NCBI RefSeq assembly: GCF_011751075.1
Contig: NZ_JAALLN010000006.1
Span: forward strand, 124,001 to 188,000
Direction: 5' to 3'
Length of the DNA stretch: 64,000 bases
DNA from: Flavobacterium poyangense
GTDB taxonomy: Bacteria > Bacteroidota > Bacteroidia > Flavobacteriales > Flavobacteriaceae
The notes under the pieces were generated by a model. The model did no database searches and had not been told where the DNA came from. It was given only the letters and a program-made list of their open reading frames with translations. Both the position numbers and the translations under genes were made by a program. Below are positions 17,395-26,551 of this stretch, piece after piece. Position 1 is the first letter of the stretch, and each line of letters begins with the position of its first letter.

Positions 17395-18654
17395 ATGAAA
17401 ACGAGTAAGTTAACAGTGGGATTGGTGTTTTTAACCTTTTTTGTTATTTCTTTTCTAACAAACATTATGGGACCATTGATTCCGGATATTATCAATAGTT
17501 ACCATTTATCGCTTGGGATGGTGGGCTTCCTTCCGTTTTCGTTTTTTGCAGCTTATGGTGTAATGTCAACTTCTGCAGGGGTATTACTCGAAAAATACCG
17601 GGAGAAAAAAGTAATGGCATTTTCCTTTTTGATAGCCGCAGTAGGTTCACTGTTATTCGGATTGTTTCCTTATTATGCGATGGCGTTGGTTTCTTTGTTT
17701 TTGATAGGCATCGGGATGGCCGCTTTGCAGGTAGCCATTAATCCATTGTTAAGAGTTTCAGGTGGCGAAGAGCATTTTGCTTTCAATTCTGTAATGGCGC
17801 AATTGTTTTTTGGATTGGCTTCTTTTCTGAGTCCGCTGGTGTATAGTTATTTGGTGACGAACATCAAACACGGCAAAACAAATGCAAACGAATTTCTGGA
17901 AATCTTGTCAAAACTGGTTCCCGAAAATCTGAATTGGGTTTCCTTATATTGGATTTTTGCTCTAACAGCACTTGCCATGGTTCTTATTATTTTGCTTTTT
18001 AAATTCCCCAAATTTGAACTGGAGGAATCTGAAAAAGCAGGAACGTGGAGTGTTTACAAAGATTTACTTCAAAACAAAACCGTGCTATTCTTCTTCTTCG
18101 GAACTTTTGCTTATGTAGGCACAGAGCAGGGAATCGCCAATTGGATGTCAAAATTTTTAAGCGATTATCACCAGTATTCCCCTCAGACTATTGGTGCAGA
18201 AGCAGTGGCTTATTTCTGGGGACTTCTCACCGCAGGTTGTCTTCTGGGCCTGGTCTTACTTAAGTTTCTGGACAGTCGTAAAGTACTTATTTTGTTTGCA
18301 ACAGCAGCTATTATAAGTCTGACTCTTGCGTTGTTTGGTGCTGCGGAGATTTCGCTTTACGCTTTTCCACTTTGCGGTTTTGCCCTTTCGGTCATGTGGT
18401 CTGTTGTTTTTTCATTGGCTTTAAACTCTCTTAAAAACAATCATGGAGCCTTCTCCGGTATTTTATGTACGGGTATTGTTGGCGGAGCAGTTACGTCTTT
18501 AATAATCGGGAAACTGGGCGATATAATGGGACTCCGCTATGCCATGACGGCCTTGTATATTACCCTCGGTTATATCCTTAGCATTGGTTTTTGGGCTAAA
18601 CCATTAGTAAATAATGCGACAATAAATTTAAAGAAAACAAAAGAAAATCAATAA
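17395..18654 (+). CDS. Sugar MFS transporter (FucP/NagP-like)
   Basis: The 419-residue product has twelve predicted spans of the major facilitator fold. Features include FLTNIMGPLIPDIINSYHLS at the first span, GIGMAALQVAINPLLRVSGG in the fourth/fifth region and KLGDIMGLRYAM near the end. These resemble the fucose/GlcNAc:H+ symporter group of Bacteroidota. In PUL 1 it would carry the monosaccharide released by the periplasmic GH2 enzyme across the inner membrane to the ROK kinase, whose gene begins 18 bases downstream. The sugar itself is not determined by sequence. Confidence 0.87.
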   Translation: MKTSKLTVGLVFLTFFVISFLTNIMGPLIPDIINSYHLSLGMVGFLPFSFFAAYGVMSTSAGVLLEKYREKKVMAFSFLIAAVGSLLFGLFPYYAMALVSLFLIGIGMAALQVAINPLLRVSGGEEHFAFNSVMAQLFFGLASFLSPLVYSYLVTNIKHGKTNANEFLEILSKLVPENLNWVSLYWIFALTALAMVLIILLFKFPKFELEESEKAGTWSVYKDLLQNKTVLFFFFGTFAYVGTEQGIANWMSKFLSDYHQYSPQTIGAEAVAYFWGLLTAGCLLGLVLLKFLDSRKVLILFATAAIISLTLALFGAAEISLYAFPLCGFALSVMWSVVFSLALNSLKNNHGAFSGILCTGIVGGAVTSLIIGKLGDIMGLRYAMTALYITLGYILSIGFWAKPLVNNATINLKKTKENQ

Positions 18655-18672
18655 TTATATAAAGTTGTAAAA

Positions 18673-19530
18673 ATGTCGGAAAGAAAAATCATAGGCGTTG
18701 ACATGGGAGGGACAAAGATTCACACCAGCCTTATTTTAGGGAAAGAAATTATTTCCGAATGTATAGTAAATACACCCGCCAAAGAATCTGAAAAGGTCGT
18801 TTTAGACCGATTAATAGAAGCCATAGAACAAGTTTATCAGCCCGACTGTGAAGCGATTGGTATTGGAGTACCGAGTGTAGTAGACTGGAAAGAAGGAATT
18901 GTATATGATGTTGTGGCGATACCGTCGTGGAAAGAAGTTCACTTAAAAAAAATACTCGAGGCTCATTTTAAAATACCGGTATATGTAAACAATGATTCCA
19001 ATTGTTTTGCCTTGGGTGAAAATTTCTTCGGGAAAGGAATTGATGCGGTAAACTTTGTTGGAGTGACTATAGGAACCGGACTTGGCAGCGGGATTATTAT
19101 CGAAAATAAATTGTATCAGGGTGTCAATACCGGAGCCGGAGAAATAGGAAGTATCTCGTACAAAGAGGGCATTATCGAACAATATTGTGCCAGTGAATTT
19201 TTTACCTCAAGAGGATTAGATGGAGAACAACTCTATCTGGAAGCCCAAAAAGGAGATTCTAAAGCGCTCGAAGTTTTTAAAGATTACGGAAAAAACCTTT
19301 CTGAGGTTGTAAAAATAGTTTTATACGCCTACGACCCTGAAAGCATCATTTTGGGCGGTTCTATCAGTAATGCTTACGAGTTTTTTATCGATGCCGTTTG
19401 GCAGGGACTTGAGGATTTTATGTTTCCCGTGGAGTTGAAGAAACTCAAAATCGAAAAATCACAACTTAAAAACAGTGCCGTTTTAGGAGCTGCTGCATTG
19501 GTGTACAACTTTAAGCTCGAAACAGTTTAG
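18673..19530 (+). CDS. ROK family sugar kinase
   Basis: The 285-residue cytoplasmic kinase has the ATP-binding IGVDMGGTKIHTSLI at 7-21, catalytic Asp108 in VNNDSNCFALGE and GVTIGTGLGSGII at 130-142. The substrate His/Glu region reads NTGAGEIGSI (Glu158). The usual zinc motif CxCGxxGCxE is missing: only one Cys (172) remains in this segment. It has no DNA-binding domain, so it is a kinase and not a NagC-type repressor. It probably phosphorylates the sugar imported by the adjacent MFS transporter; glucose, glucosamine or GlcNAc are all possible. Confidence 0.87.
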   Translation: MSERKIIGVDMGGTKIHTSLILGKEIISECIVNTPAKESEKVVLDRLIEAIEQVYQPDCEAIGIGVPSVVDWKEGIVYDVVAIPSWKEVHLKKILEAHFKIPVYVNNDSNCFALGENFFGKGIDAVNFVGVTIGTGLGSGIIIENKLYQGVNTGAGEIGSISYKEGIIEQYCASEFFTSRGLDGEQLYLEAQKGDSKALEVFKDYGKNLSEVVKIVLYAYDPESIILGGSISNAYEFFIDAVWQGLEDFMFPVELKKLKIEKSQLKNSAVLGAAALVYNFKLETV

Positions 19531-19608
19531 TTGCTGATTCAAACTATCAAAAAACAGATTTAAAATAACTAACAACAAACCAAAATTATTAACTAAAATA
19601 GTATTACA

Positions 19609-22600
19609 ATGAAAAATAGTCTACAAAAAGGCTTATTGGTTATTCTAACCATGCTATGTACCGGCTTGATGTATTCGCAGGAAGTGTCAGGGCTGGTGTC
19701 AGATTCTAATGGCCCGCTCCCAGGCGTTTCGATAATAGTAAAGGGAAGCAAAAACGAAACTCAAACCGATTTTGACGGAAGATTTACGATTAAAAATGTA
19801 GGGAAAGGGGCTGTTTTAGTCTTTAGTTATATCGGGCTTAAAAACCAGGAAGTAAATGTAGGGGACAAAACCAGGATCAATGTAACAATGGCGCAAGACC
19901 GCAGTGAGTTAAGTGAAGTGATAGTAGTGGGTTACGGAACTTCCAAAAAGAAAGATTTAACGGGGGCGGTAGATGTACTTTCTTCAAAAGATTTTGATGG
20001 TGTTTCAAATACTTCACCGGCTTTATTGTTAAGAGGTAAAGTAGCCGGCGTACAAATTACACAAACCAGCGGAGAGCCGGGTTCTGCTGTTACCATTCGG
20101 GTACGTGGCTCCTCTTCTGTACGTTCGGGTAATGGCCCTTTGATTGTGGTAGACGGTGTTCCGTTGAGTGGAGGAGACGTATCGGCAGAAGGAACTGATT
20201 TACTGGGGACCTCTTCGGCAAAAAATCCTTTAAATTTTATAAATGACGCAGATATTGAGTCTATTTCGGTATTAAAAGATGCTTCGTCTACAGCCATATA
20301 TGGTGCTCGTGGAGCAAATGGCGTAATCGTAATTACAACCAAAAAAGGAAAATCTAATGTTCCTGAATTCAACTTTAGTATTTCAACGCAGTTTAGTACA
20401 AAAGCAGGGGATTTTGGTGTCATGAATGCCGAGCAGTTTGTTGCAGCCAGTAAAGCAGCCGGTGTACCTTCTATACCGGCAGATCCTATTGGAGGAACTC
20501 CACAAATTAATAATCAGGATTTTGGAGGAAGGGCTTACAATTGGGAAGATGCTGTATTGCAAAAAGGAATTGCAATAAACAATAATTTGTCTTTTAACTC
20601 AGCAAGTGAAAATTCCAGTACCAGGATCTCTTTTTCTACCAGTAACAACAAAGGAATTGTAAAAAATACGGGTTTGGACAAGTACACTATTTCGTTTTTC
20701 AATTCCAATAACTTTTTTGATAAAATACTAAAAGTTGATACAAAATTGCTTTATGCCAGTATAAACGATGAAACAACTTTAATAACAAACAATGCCAGTT
20801 ATATCGGAAACGTTATTGGAGCGGCTTTATACTGGAACCCGACACGACCAATCTATAATGCTGACGGACATTATAATGTAGTAAGCGAAACCTACCTGAA
20901 TCCGGTGCAGTTATTAGATTCCTATAAAGATTATACCAACACAAATAAAATATTGGGAAGTATTAATGCGACCCTTAAATTAGGAAGTCATTTTAAATAT
21001 AATTTCTTATTTGGCGTGGAAACTTCTGGTTCTACCAGAAAAAGTCAGATTTTGCCAACGATGCAAATTCAGGGCGATGCTTTCTTCGGGACGGTTCCCG
21101 GCTCTGATCCTGTTATTACAAAATACGGTACCGCTTCTATTCAGGGAATCACTAATTTTAATAAAACCTTTGAGAACAACTTAAACTACACTAATAAATT
21201 TAGTGACAATTTTAATGTAAATGCCTTAGTGGGCTATTCGTATTATTACTATCTGGCCAGCGGTTTTGTAACTTCAGGAAAAGGATATGATCTGGCGCAA
21301 ACCAATCTGATAGATAATATTGAGGGCGGACTTCAGAACGAATTTAGAAGCAGTTCTTTTAAAAATGTATCTGAATTACAATCTTTTTATGCCAGAGCAG
21401 ATGCTACTTTTTTTAAGAAGTATGTTGTTACGGCCACCGTTCGTACAGATGGATCTACAAAATTGGGCGCAAACAACAAATATGGAACCTTTCCGTCGAT
21501 AGGTTTAGCCGATAATTTATTCGAAAATAAAGAAGGACTGGTTAATAATTTAAAAATCAGAGCCAACTGGGGGATCACCGGGAATCAGGAATTTGCGCCA
21601 AACTCAGCAATCGGGAGAGCCAGTTATGGAAATAACGGAAATTTAAATATCGATTCGAATGCAAACGATAATCTGAAATGGGAAACGACTGAATCATGGG
21701 GGATCGGAACCGATTTTACTTTGTTAAAATACCGATTAACGGGTAGCGTAGATTATTTTTACAGAAACACTAAAGATTTAATTTTTCCTGTCCCACAAGC
21801 CTCAACACAGCCGGGGCCGAATACACCACGTAACAAAAATTTACCCGGGAATTTAATCAATCAGGGACTTGAAATTAGTCTGGACTATAAAATAATTGAG
21901 TCCGAAAATATCTCTTGGGAAATTGGAGCCAATGCTTCATTTCTGAAAAATGAAATGAAAAATTTTAGAGGAACTGTAGGAACAGGAGGTTTAAATGGTC
22001 AGGGACTAGATGGTGCTTATACACAGGTAATTACCAATAATAAACCGCTTTATTCGTATTATCTGTATGATTTTAAGGGATACGATGCCACCGGAAATTC
22101 TATTTATACAAATGCCGCAGGACAACCGGTTGGACTTGGCGAGGCTTCTAAACAATTGCTGGACAAACAACCGTTGCCAAAACTAAATTATGGTTTCTCT
22201 TCTACCTTCAGATACAAAGGATTTGATGCAGTAGTTTCGTTTTACGGAGTGGCAGGAAATTACATTTATGACAATACACAAAATGCTTATTTCTTTAAAG
22301 GAGCCTTTTTAGGAGGTCGAAATGTTACGGAGAAAGCGGCTTACTCTCCGCAAGGGCAGGGTGATCCTAATTCGCCTTCGACAAAATTTTTGCAAAAAGG
22401 AGATTTCTTAAGAATGGGTGAATTAACATTTGGTTACACCTTTACCGGAGCTTTAGTGGAGCGAATGAAATGTAAAAATGTACGCATTTATGCAAACGGC
22501 TCCAACTTATTATTGTTTACCAATTATACCGGATTTGATCCTGAAGTAGACATTAATAAACAAGTTAACGGAGTTCCTTCCGCAGGTATGGATTATCTGG

Positions 22601-22650
22601 CTTACCCAAGATCAAAAGGCATTGCCTTTGGCCTTAACGTAACATTTTAA
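19609..22650 (+). CDS. SusC/RagA-type TonB-dependent outer-membrane transporter (PUL 1)
   Basis: SusC proteins import oligosaccharides across the outer membrane, driven by TonB, with SusD as a lid. The 1013-residue product has a signal peptide (MLCTGLMYSQ), a carboxypeptidase-regulatory-like domain (about 25-95, VSGLVSDSNGPLPGVSIIVK), the family motif VVGYGTSKKKDLTGAV and a plug with SISVLKDASSTAIYGARGAN. A long beta-barrel ends in an aromatic residue (GLNVTF). The length is standard. It lies 78 bases after the kinase and 11 bases before susD, in a clear operon. Confidence 0.95.
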   Translation: MKNSLQKGLLVILTMLCTGLMYSQEVSGLVSDSNGPLPGVSIIVKGSKNETQTDFDGRFTIKNVGKGAVLVFSYIGLKNQEVNVGDKTRINVTMAQDRSELSEVIVVGYGTSKKKDLTGAVDVLSSKDFDGVSNTSPALLLRGKVAGVQITQTSGEPGSAVTIRVRGSSSVRSGNGPLIVVDGVPLSGGDVSAEGTDLLGTSSAKNPLNFINDADIESISVLKDASSTAIYGARGANGVIVITTKKGKSNVPEFNFSISTQFSTKAGDFGVMNAEQFVAASKAAGVPSIPADPIGGTPQINNQDFGGRAYNWEDAVLQKGIAINNNLSFNSASENSSTRISFSTSNNKGIVKNTGLDKYTISFFNSNNFFDKILKVDTKLLYASINDETTLITNNASYIGNVIGAALYWNPTRPIYNADGHYNVVSETYLNPVQLLDSYKDYTNTNKILGSINATLKLGSHFKYNFLFGVETSGSTRKSQILPTMQIQGDAFFGTVPGSDPVITKYGTASIQGITNFNKTFENNLNYTNKFSDNFNVNALVGYSYYYYLASGFVTSGKGYDLAQTNLIDNIEGGLQNEFRSSSFKNVSELQSFYARADATFFKKYVVTATVRTDGSTKLGANNKYGTFPSIGLADNLFENKEGLVNNLKIRANWGITGNQEFAPNSAIGRASYGNNGNLNIDSNANDNLKWETTESWGIGTDFTLLKYRLTGSVDYFYRNTKDLIFPVPQASTQPGPNTPRNKNLPGNLINQGLEISLDYKIIESENISWEIGANASFLKNEMKNFRGTVGTGGLNGQGLDGAYTQVITNNKPLYSYYLYDFKGYDATGNSIYTNAAGQPVGLGEASKQLLDKQPLPKLNYGFSSTFRYKGFDAVVSFYGVAGNYIYDNTQNAYFFKGAFLGGRNVTEKAAYSPQGQGDPNSPSTKFLQKGDFLRMGELTFGYTFTGALVERMKCKNVRIYANGSNLLLFTNYTGFDPEVDINKQVNGVPSAGMDYLAYPRSKGIAFGLNVTF

Positions 22651-22661
22651 TTGTAAAAACT

Positions 22662-24221
22662 ATGAAAACTATAAATATTATAAAAAGTATCTTTTTTGTC
22701 GGCACGCTGTTTTTAGGTGTTAGCTGTACTAATTTGAATGAAGAAGTTTTAGACGGAACCCTCACCGGAGGAGATAATAGCCCTGTTAATACAGCCGCTT
22801 TATTGAGAACCGCTTATCAGGGATTAAGAAATTTTCAGGTTCAGGAGCAAATGCATACACTCAATGAGATGTCAACCGATGCATTAGTGGGGCCGACCAG
22901 AGGAGGAGATTGGGATGATAATGGTACCTGGAGACAGTTTCATGCCCTTACATGGACACCCGATAATGTCGAGATCAGAAATGCCTGGAACAGTTTATTG
23001 GCGAGTGTGTACGACTGTAATACGATTATCGAAAAGTCTAATAATCCGTCAGAAATTGTTCAGGCGCGTTTTTTAAGAGCATTCTATTATTACAATGTTT
23101 TGGATTTGTACGGACAAACACCCTATAGAGAACCGGGATCTCCGCTAACAAGTGATCCTAAAGTATGGACAAGAGCACAGGCAACCGATTTTATAATTAC
23201 TGAATTAGAAGCTATTTTGAATAATTTGCCGGAGCGTGTTGCCGGAGACGCCAGTATCGTGAATAGCGATGCAGGGCATTTTTTATTGGCTAAAATTTAT
23301 TTGAATATCGGGGTTTTCAAAGCAGCGAACCCGGCAGGGCCCTATACTTTTGATGCAGTAAATATGAACAAGGTTATTGCACATGTAGAAGCCATAAAAA
23401 GTAGTTTAGCGGCTTCTTATTGGGATAATTTTACACCCGATAATAATACTTCGCCGGAGATTTTGTTTTCTTCGAAAAATGTATTGGGAGATGGCGGAGC
23501 ACTAGGGGATTACTGGCGCTACGGAATGCATTACAACCAATCACCTGATGGATACAATGGTTTTTGCACGGTTGGAGAATATTACGATCGTTTTAATGCC
23601 GCAGATGAACGTCGTCAGCATGCAACACCTGAAATTATTGCGCATTTTGGAAACCCAATCGGATTTCAGTTCGGACAAATGTATGCTCCGGAGACCACTG
23701 ATGAGGTTACCGGTGTAGTTACGCCAGGAGGAACAGTTCCTTTAAAAGACAGAAATGGGAACCTTTTGTTTTTTACCAAAGACGTGAAACTAATTCTTTC
23801 TGGCCCCACGATTGAAACAGCCGGAATCAGAACTCAAAAATACCAGCCGGATGTTAACAATTTAGACAACCCCGAAAACGACTTTATTTTAATGCGTTAT
23901 GCTGACGCTTTGTTAATGGAGGCCGAAGCAATTCTTAGAGGCGGTTCAGTATCAGGTAATGGCTCTGCTCAGGATATTTTGGATAAAATTGCCGTCCGAA
24001 CAGGCGTTCCAGCTCCAACTGCAACTCTCGAAAATGTATATTTTGAAAGAGGAAGAGAACTATGGTGGGAAGGATGGAGAAGAAATGATATGATTCGTTT
24101 TGGAACTTTTCTTTCTCCCAGAGAGCTAAAAAAGAATACCTCTTCAGAGAAATATTTGCTGTATTGTCTTCCGTCAGACGCTTTGTTTAATTTGAATTTA
24201 AAACAAAATCCGGGGTACTAA
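22662..24221 (+). CDS. SusD/RagB-type nutrient-binding lipoprotein (PUL 1)
   Basis: The 519-residue surface lipoprotein has a signal ending in LGVSCTNLNEE (lipidated Cys22). It also has the SusD hallmarks: ARFLRAFYYYNVLDLYGQTP near 128-147, an LKLA-type helix (AGHFLLAKIYLNIG), the C-terminal FERGRELWWEGWRRNDMIRF near 465-484 and a final LNLKQNPGY. It pairs with the upstream SusC to bind the glycan at the cell surface. No SusE or SusF gene follows in this locus. A strong hairpin terminator lies just downstream (24240-24297). Confidence 0.95.
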   Translation: MKTINIIKSIFFVGTLFLGVSCTNLNEEVLDGTLTGGDNSPVNTAALLRTAYQGLRNFQVQEQMHTLNEMSTDALVGPTRGGDWDDNGTWRQFHALTWTPDNVEIRNAWNSLLASVYDCNTIIEKSNNPSEIVQARFLRAFYYYNVLDLYGQTPYREPGSPLTSDPKVWTRAQATDFIITELEAILNNLPERVAGDASIVNSDAGHFLLAKIYLNIGVFKAANPAGPYTFDAVNMNKVIAHVEAIKSSLAASYWDNFTPDNNTSPEILFSSKNVLGDGGALGDYWRYGMHYNQSPDGYNGFCTVGEYYDRFNAADERRQHATPEIIAHFGNPIGFQFGQMYAPETTDEVTGVVTPGGTVPLKDRNGNLLFFTKDVKLILSGPTIETAGIRTQKYQPDVNNLDNPENDFILMRYADALLMEAEAILRGGSVSGNGSAQDILDKIAVRTGVPAPTATLENVYFERGRELWWEGWRRNDMIRFGTFLSPRELKKNTSSEKYLLYCLPSDALFNLNLKQNPGY

Positions 24222-24239
24222 ACGTATATTTTCATGTTT

Positions 24240-24297
24240 CAAATTCGGTATGCAAATTCCTCTGGTTAAAGGAGTTTGTATATCGAATTTGTGTTTT
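24240..24297 (+). terminator. Hairpin terminator at the end of PUL 1
   Basis: CAAATTCGGTATGCAAATTC (from 24240) plus CT pairs with AGGAGTTTGTATATCGAATT (from 24270) plus TG, giving a 22-pair stem with three wobble-type positions and an 8-base loop, followed by GTGTTTT. The T run is short, so it may also act as a 3' stabilising structure. Confidence 0.7.
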
Positions 24298-24301
24298 GAA
24301 C

Positions 24302-24350
24302 CATAAAGAAAATCCCTTAAATCAGTGAAATCTGTGGCAGCTTTTTTTAT
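24302..24350. repeat. Solo right end of the GCCACAGATT repeat family
   Basis: The stretch AAAATCCCTTAAATCAGTGA followed by AATCTGTGGCAGCTTTTTTT matches the right end of the 234-base elements at 49944-50177 and 50191-50424 (AGAAATCCTTTTAATCAGTG...CTGTGGCA). No left end is present here. Confidence 0.65.
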
Positions 24351-24388
24351 TTTGCCTCAGTTTTTGTACCTGATCCATTTGTGTTTTA

Positions 24389-25114
24389 TTAATTTTTAGC
24401 GTCTGTCTTTAGTTTCTTAAATTCTTCATTTTTAGCGTATAAAAAATCCATTGTGGTTAAGATATTGCTATGTTCTAAAAGTGTTTTAGATCTTGGGTCA
24501 GCATCGCAAAATTCAAGATACAAAGAAACTTCTTCGGCGTTTAGTTTTAAATCCTTAGTAAAAAAATCAGGAGGGCAGGTTTTGGTAATTAGTTTTTTGA
24601 AATCATTCTGCTTTTGAAGATCTTTTTTGGGTTTTCCGTTCCCGAAAGGGATTGCAAGCGACATTCCGTTTGCTATTGTACCATCTTTATAACCGGGGAT
24701 CGTACGGGTTAAATCATTGGCTCTTTTTAAAACGTCTATTTTAAAAGTAGCTTCCGCATCGTATTTGATTTTGTCAAATTTTATGTTTGTGATAACGACT
24801 TCATTTAGCTCTTCCGGCCTGACTACCATATTGACCATAAGATTATCGGCGTCGATATTTTCCTGTGTTAACTTTATTCTTGTAAAAAAGAAATCTTTGG
24901 AGAAAAACAGCAAACTGTCCCGCACTTTTACCGCAATTGAAAATTCTCCCAGATCATTGGTCGTGGTACTGGTTTTGGCTGTTTTATTAATGACTTCTAC
25001 TTTTCGGAGGGGTTTATTGTTGAAAAGAACTTTTCCATGAAGTAGTTTATCAGATTGGGAAATAGAAAGTTGGTAGGTGAAAAAAGAAATTGTGGTAAGT
25101 AATTTTACTTTCAT
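24389..25114 (-). CDS. Secreted protein with a carboxypeptidase-regulatory-like domain
   Basis: The 241-residue product has a signal peptide (LLTTISFFTYQLSISQ) and then a beta-sandwich of the CarbopepD_reg_2 kind at about 25-105 (LLHGKVLFNNKPLRKVEVIN, TTTNDLGEFSIAVKVRDSL). A helical C-terminal part of about 130 residues follows, with VVRPEELNEVVITNI at the junction. The domain is the one found at the N-terminus of TonB-dependent transporters, but no barrel follows here. Such stand-alone proteins are common in Flavobacteriia and have no known function. It is convergent with PUL 1 and appears monocistronic. Confidence 0.72.
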   Translation of the reverse strand: MKVKLLTTISFFTYQLSISQSDKLLHGKVLFNNKPLRKVEVINKTAKTSTTTNDLGEFSIAVKVRDSLLFFSKDFFFTRIKLTQENIDADNLMVNMVVRPEELNEVVITNIKFDKIKYDAEATFKIDVLKRANDLTRTIPGYKDGTIANGMSLAIPFGNGKPKKDLQKQNDFKKLITKTCPPDFFTKDLKLNAEEVSLYLEFCDADPRSKTLLEHSNILTTMDFLYAKNEEFKKLKTDAKN

Positions 25115-25236
25115 AAAGGGTTAGTTTGTGAAAGTAAAATTATTAGAATTGTCTTAATGAAAACTTATGGAAGATGTAAAGTCTTGTTAATTGATTTTGG
25201 AAATCAAAAGTAACATCCTTTTCCGGTTTCATAAAT

Positions 25237-25908
25237 TTAAAGGAATATTTTTTCTGTAAATTTTTCTAATTCTCCATTATTTATTAAAACCGGCCCATGG
25301 CCAAAACAGAGTGTCTTAGGTTTTAAAGCGGTTAATTTTAGAATAGACTTTCTGTTTAATTCTTTATCTGTAGTAAATAAACCGAGAGGTTCATGTAACC
25401 CGACTATTGTGGTTAATAAATTCATATTGGTCAAAACATCGCCAACTATCAGCAGACCGTCTTTTTCTCTGAAAAAAGAAAGATGTCCGCTCGAATGTCC
25501 CGGAGTTTCGATTACTGTAAATCCGGCAATAGAATCTCCTTCTTTCAATGTTTGCGATACAGAATGTCCTTTTCCCGCCCAGAATTTTTGTTGAAATTTT
25601 GGAATCAAATGTGTGGGATTTGGATATTCAAAAGTAACATTTCCGTTTTCTGCAGCTGTTTTTTCTAATTCGCTGCACCAAAGAGGAATGCTTAACGTTT
25701 CACAAATCGTTTTACTGCTTCCCTGATGATCTGCATGGGCATGCGTCAGTACATGTTTGGATACCGTGCGGTTTTTTAAAGCATTTAAAATAATTCCGGC
25801 AGAGCTTTTAATTCCGGCATCAACAAGAACGTCTCCTATCAGATAACAATTAATCGCATTTCGTGGAAATAGGGGAATCTGGTAAACATCTTTGGCTATA
25901 GTCTTCAT
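25237..25908 (-). CDS. MBL-fold metallo-hydrolase
   Basis: The 223-residue protein carries the metallo-beta-lactamase metal motif THAHADHQGSS (His56, His58, Asp60, His61), the later His in ETPGHSSGHLSFF, the bridging Asp in LLIVGDVLT and a final His in CFGHGPVL. All metal ligands of a two-zinc hydrolase are therefore present. The size and form suit the glyoxalase II/general hydrolase branch, with no lactamase-specific features. The substrate is unknown. It is on the same strand as the Crp/Fnr regulator and lies 60 bases downstream of it. Confidence 0.88.
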   Translation of the reverse strand: MKTIAKDVYQIPLFPRNAINCYLIGDVLVDAGIKSSAGIILNALKNRTVSKHVLTHAHADHQGSSKTICETLSIPLWCSELEKTAAENGNVTFEYPNPTHLIPKFQQKFWAGKGHSVSQTLKEGDSIAGFTVIETPGHSSGHLSFFREKDGLLIVGDVLTNMNLLTTIVGLHEPLGLFTTDKELNRKSILKLTALKPKTLCFGHGPVLINNGELEKFTEKIFL

Positions 25909-25968
25909 CTTTTCAAATTTTATAGAAGCAAAGATTTGAATTCAGCCATTAAATTCTCTTGACAAATG

Positions 25969-26541
25969 TTAAGAAATGCTTTGTCTGACTCGGCTTAAAG
26001 ATTCCGCCGTGATTCCTAAAAAAGAAGCCACATGAATCAAAGGTGTTCTTTGAATGATTTTTGGGTGAGCCGTTTCAAGAAAAGTCAGGTATTTTTCTTT
26101 TGCAGGAATCATTTGAAGTTTCAGTATTCGATCGGCCATACAGAGATAGTTTTGCTCAGCGAGAATTCTGCCAACACGCTCCCAATTTGGAATTTCAGCA
26201 TATAAAGACTGCATTTTTTCATAACTTATAGAAAGAACTTCACATTCTTCAAGGCACTGAATATTCTCGTAAGACGGAGTTTGGTTGATGAAACTGGAGT
26301 AAGAGGAAATAAAACCATTATCACAGCTTAGATAAGTAGTGATCTCTTTTCCTTCTTTTATATAATAGGTGCGGGCTAATCCGTTACTAATGAAGAAAAT
26401 CCTGTTGCTGATTTTTCCAATAGAAGAGAGGTAGGTTTTTGCATCAAATTTTTCATATTCGAAACTGGAAAGAATCTTTTCTGTTTCCTTTTCTGTAAAG
26501 GAAGCAATCGAAAGAATTTGTTCTTTTAATGAAGATTCCAT
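25969..26541 (-). CDS. Crp/Fnr family transcription regulator
   Basis: The 190-residue product has a cyclic-nucleotide-binding-like domain at about 10-120 (YLSSIGKISNRIFFISNGLA, EITTYLSCDNGFISSYSSF). A short C-terminal helix-turn-helix follows, with HVASFLGITAESLSRVRQSIS at about 170-190. No Fe-S Cys cluster as in Fnr is evident. This is a common Bacteroidota type whose ligand is usually unknown. It follows the flavoprotein gene by 10 bases, so they are probably co-transcribed. Confidence 0.86.
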   Translation of the reverse strand: MESSLKEQILSIASFTEKETEKILSSFEYEKFDAKTYLSSIGKISNRIFFISNGLARTYYIKEGKEITTYLSCDNGFISSYSSFINQTPSYENIQCLEECEVLSISYEKMQSLYAEIPNWERVGRILAEQNYLCMADRILKLQMIPAKEKYLTFLETAHPKIIQRTPLIHVASFLGITAESLSRVRQSIS

Positions 26542-26551
26542 AACTATAAAA

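Noticed and set aside
24240-24297. Riboswitch or small RNA
   Set aside because: The long hairpin directly after susD is explained as a terminator or 3' stabiliser; no wider conserved fold is visible.
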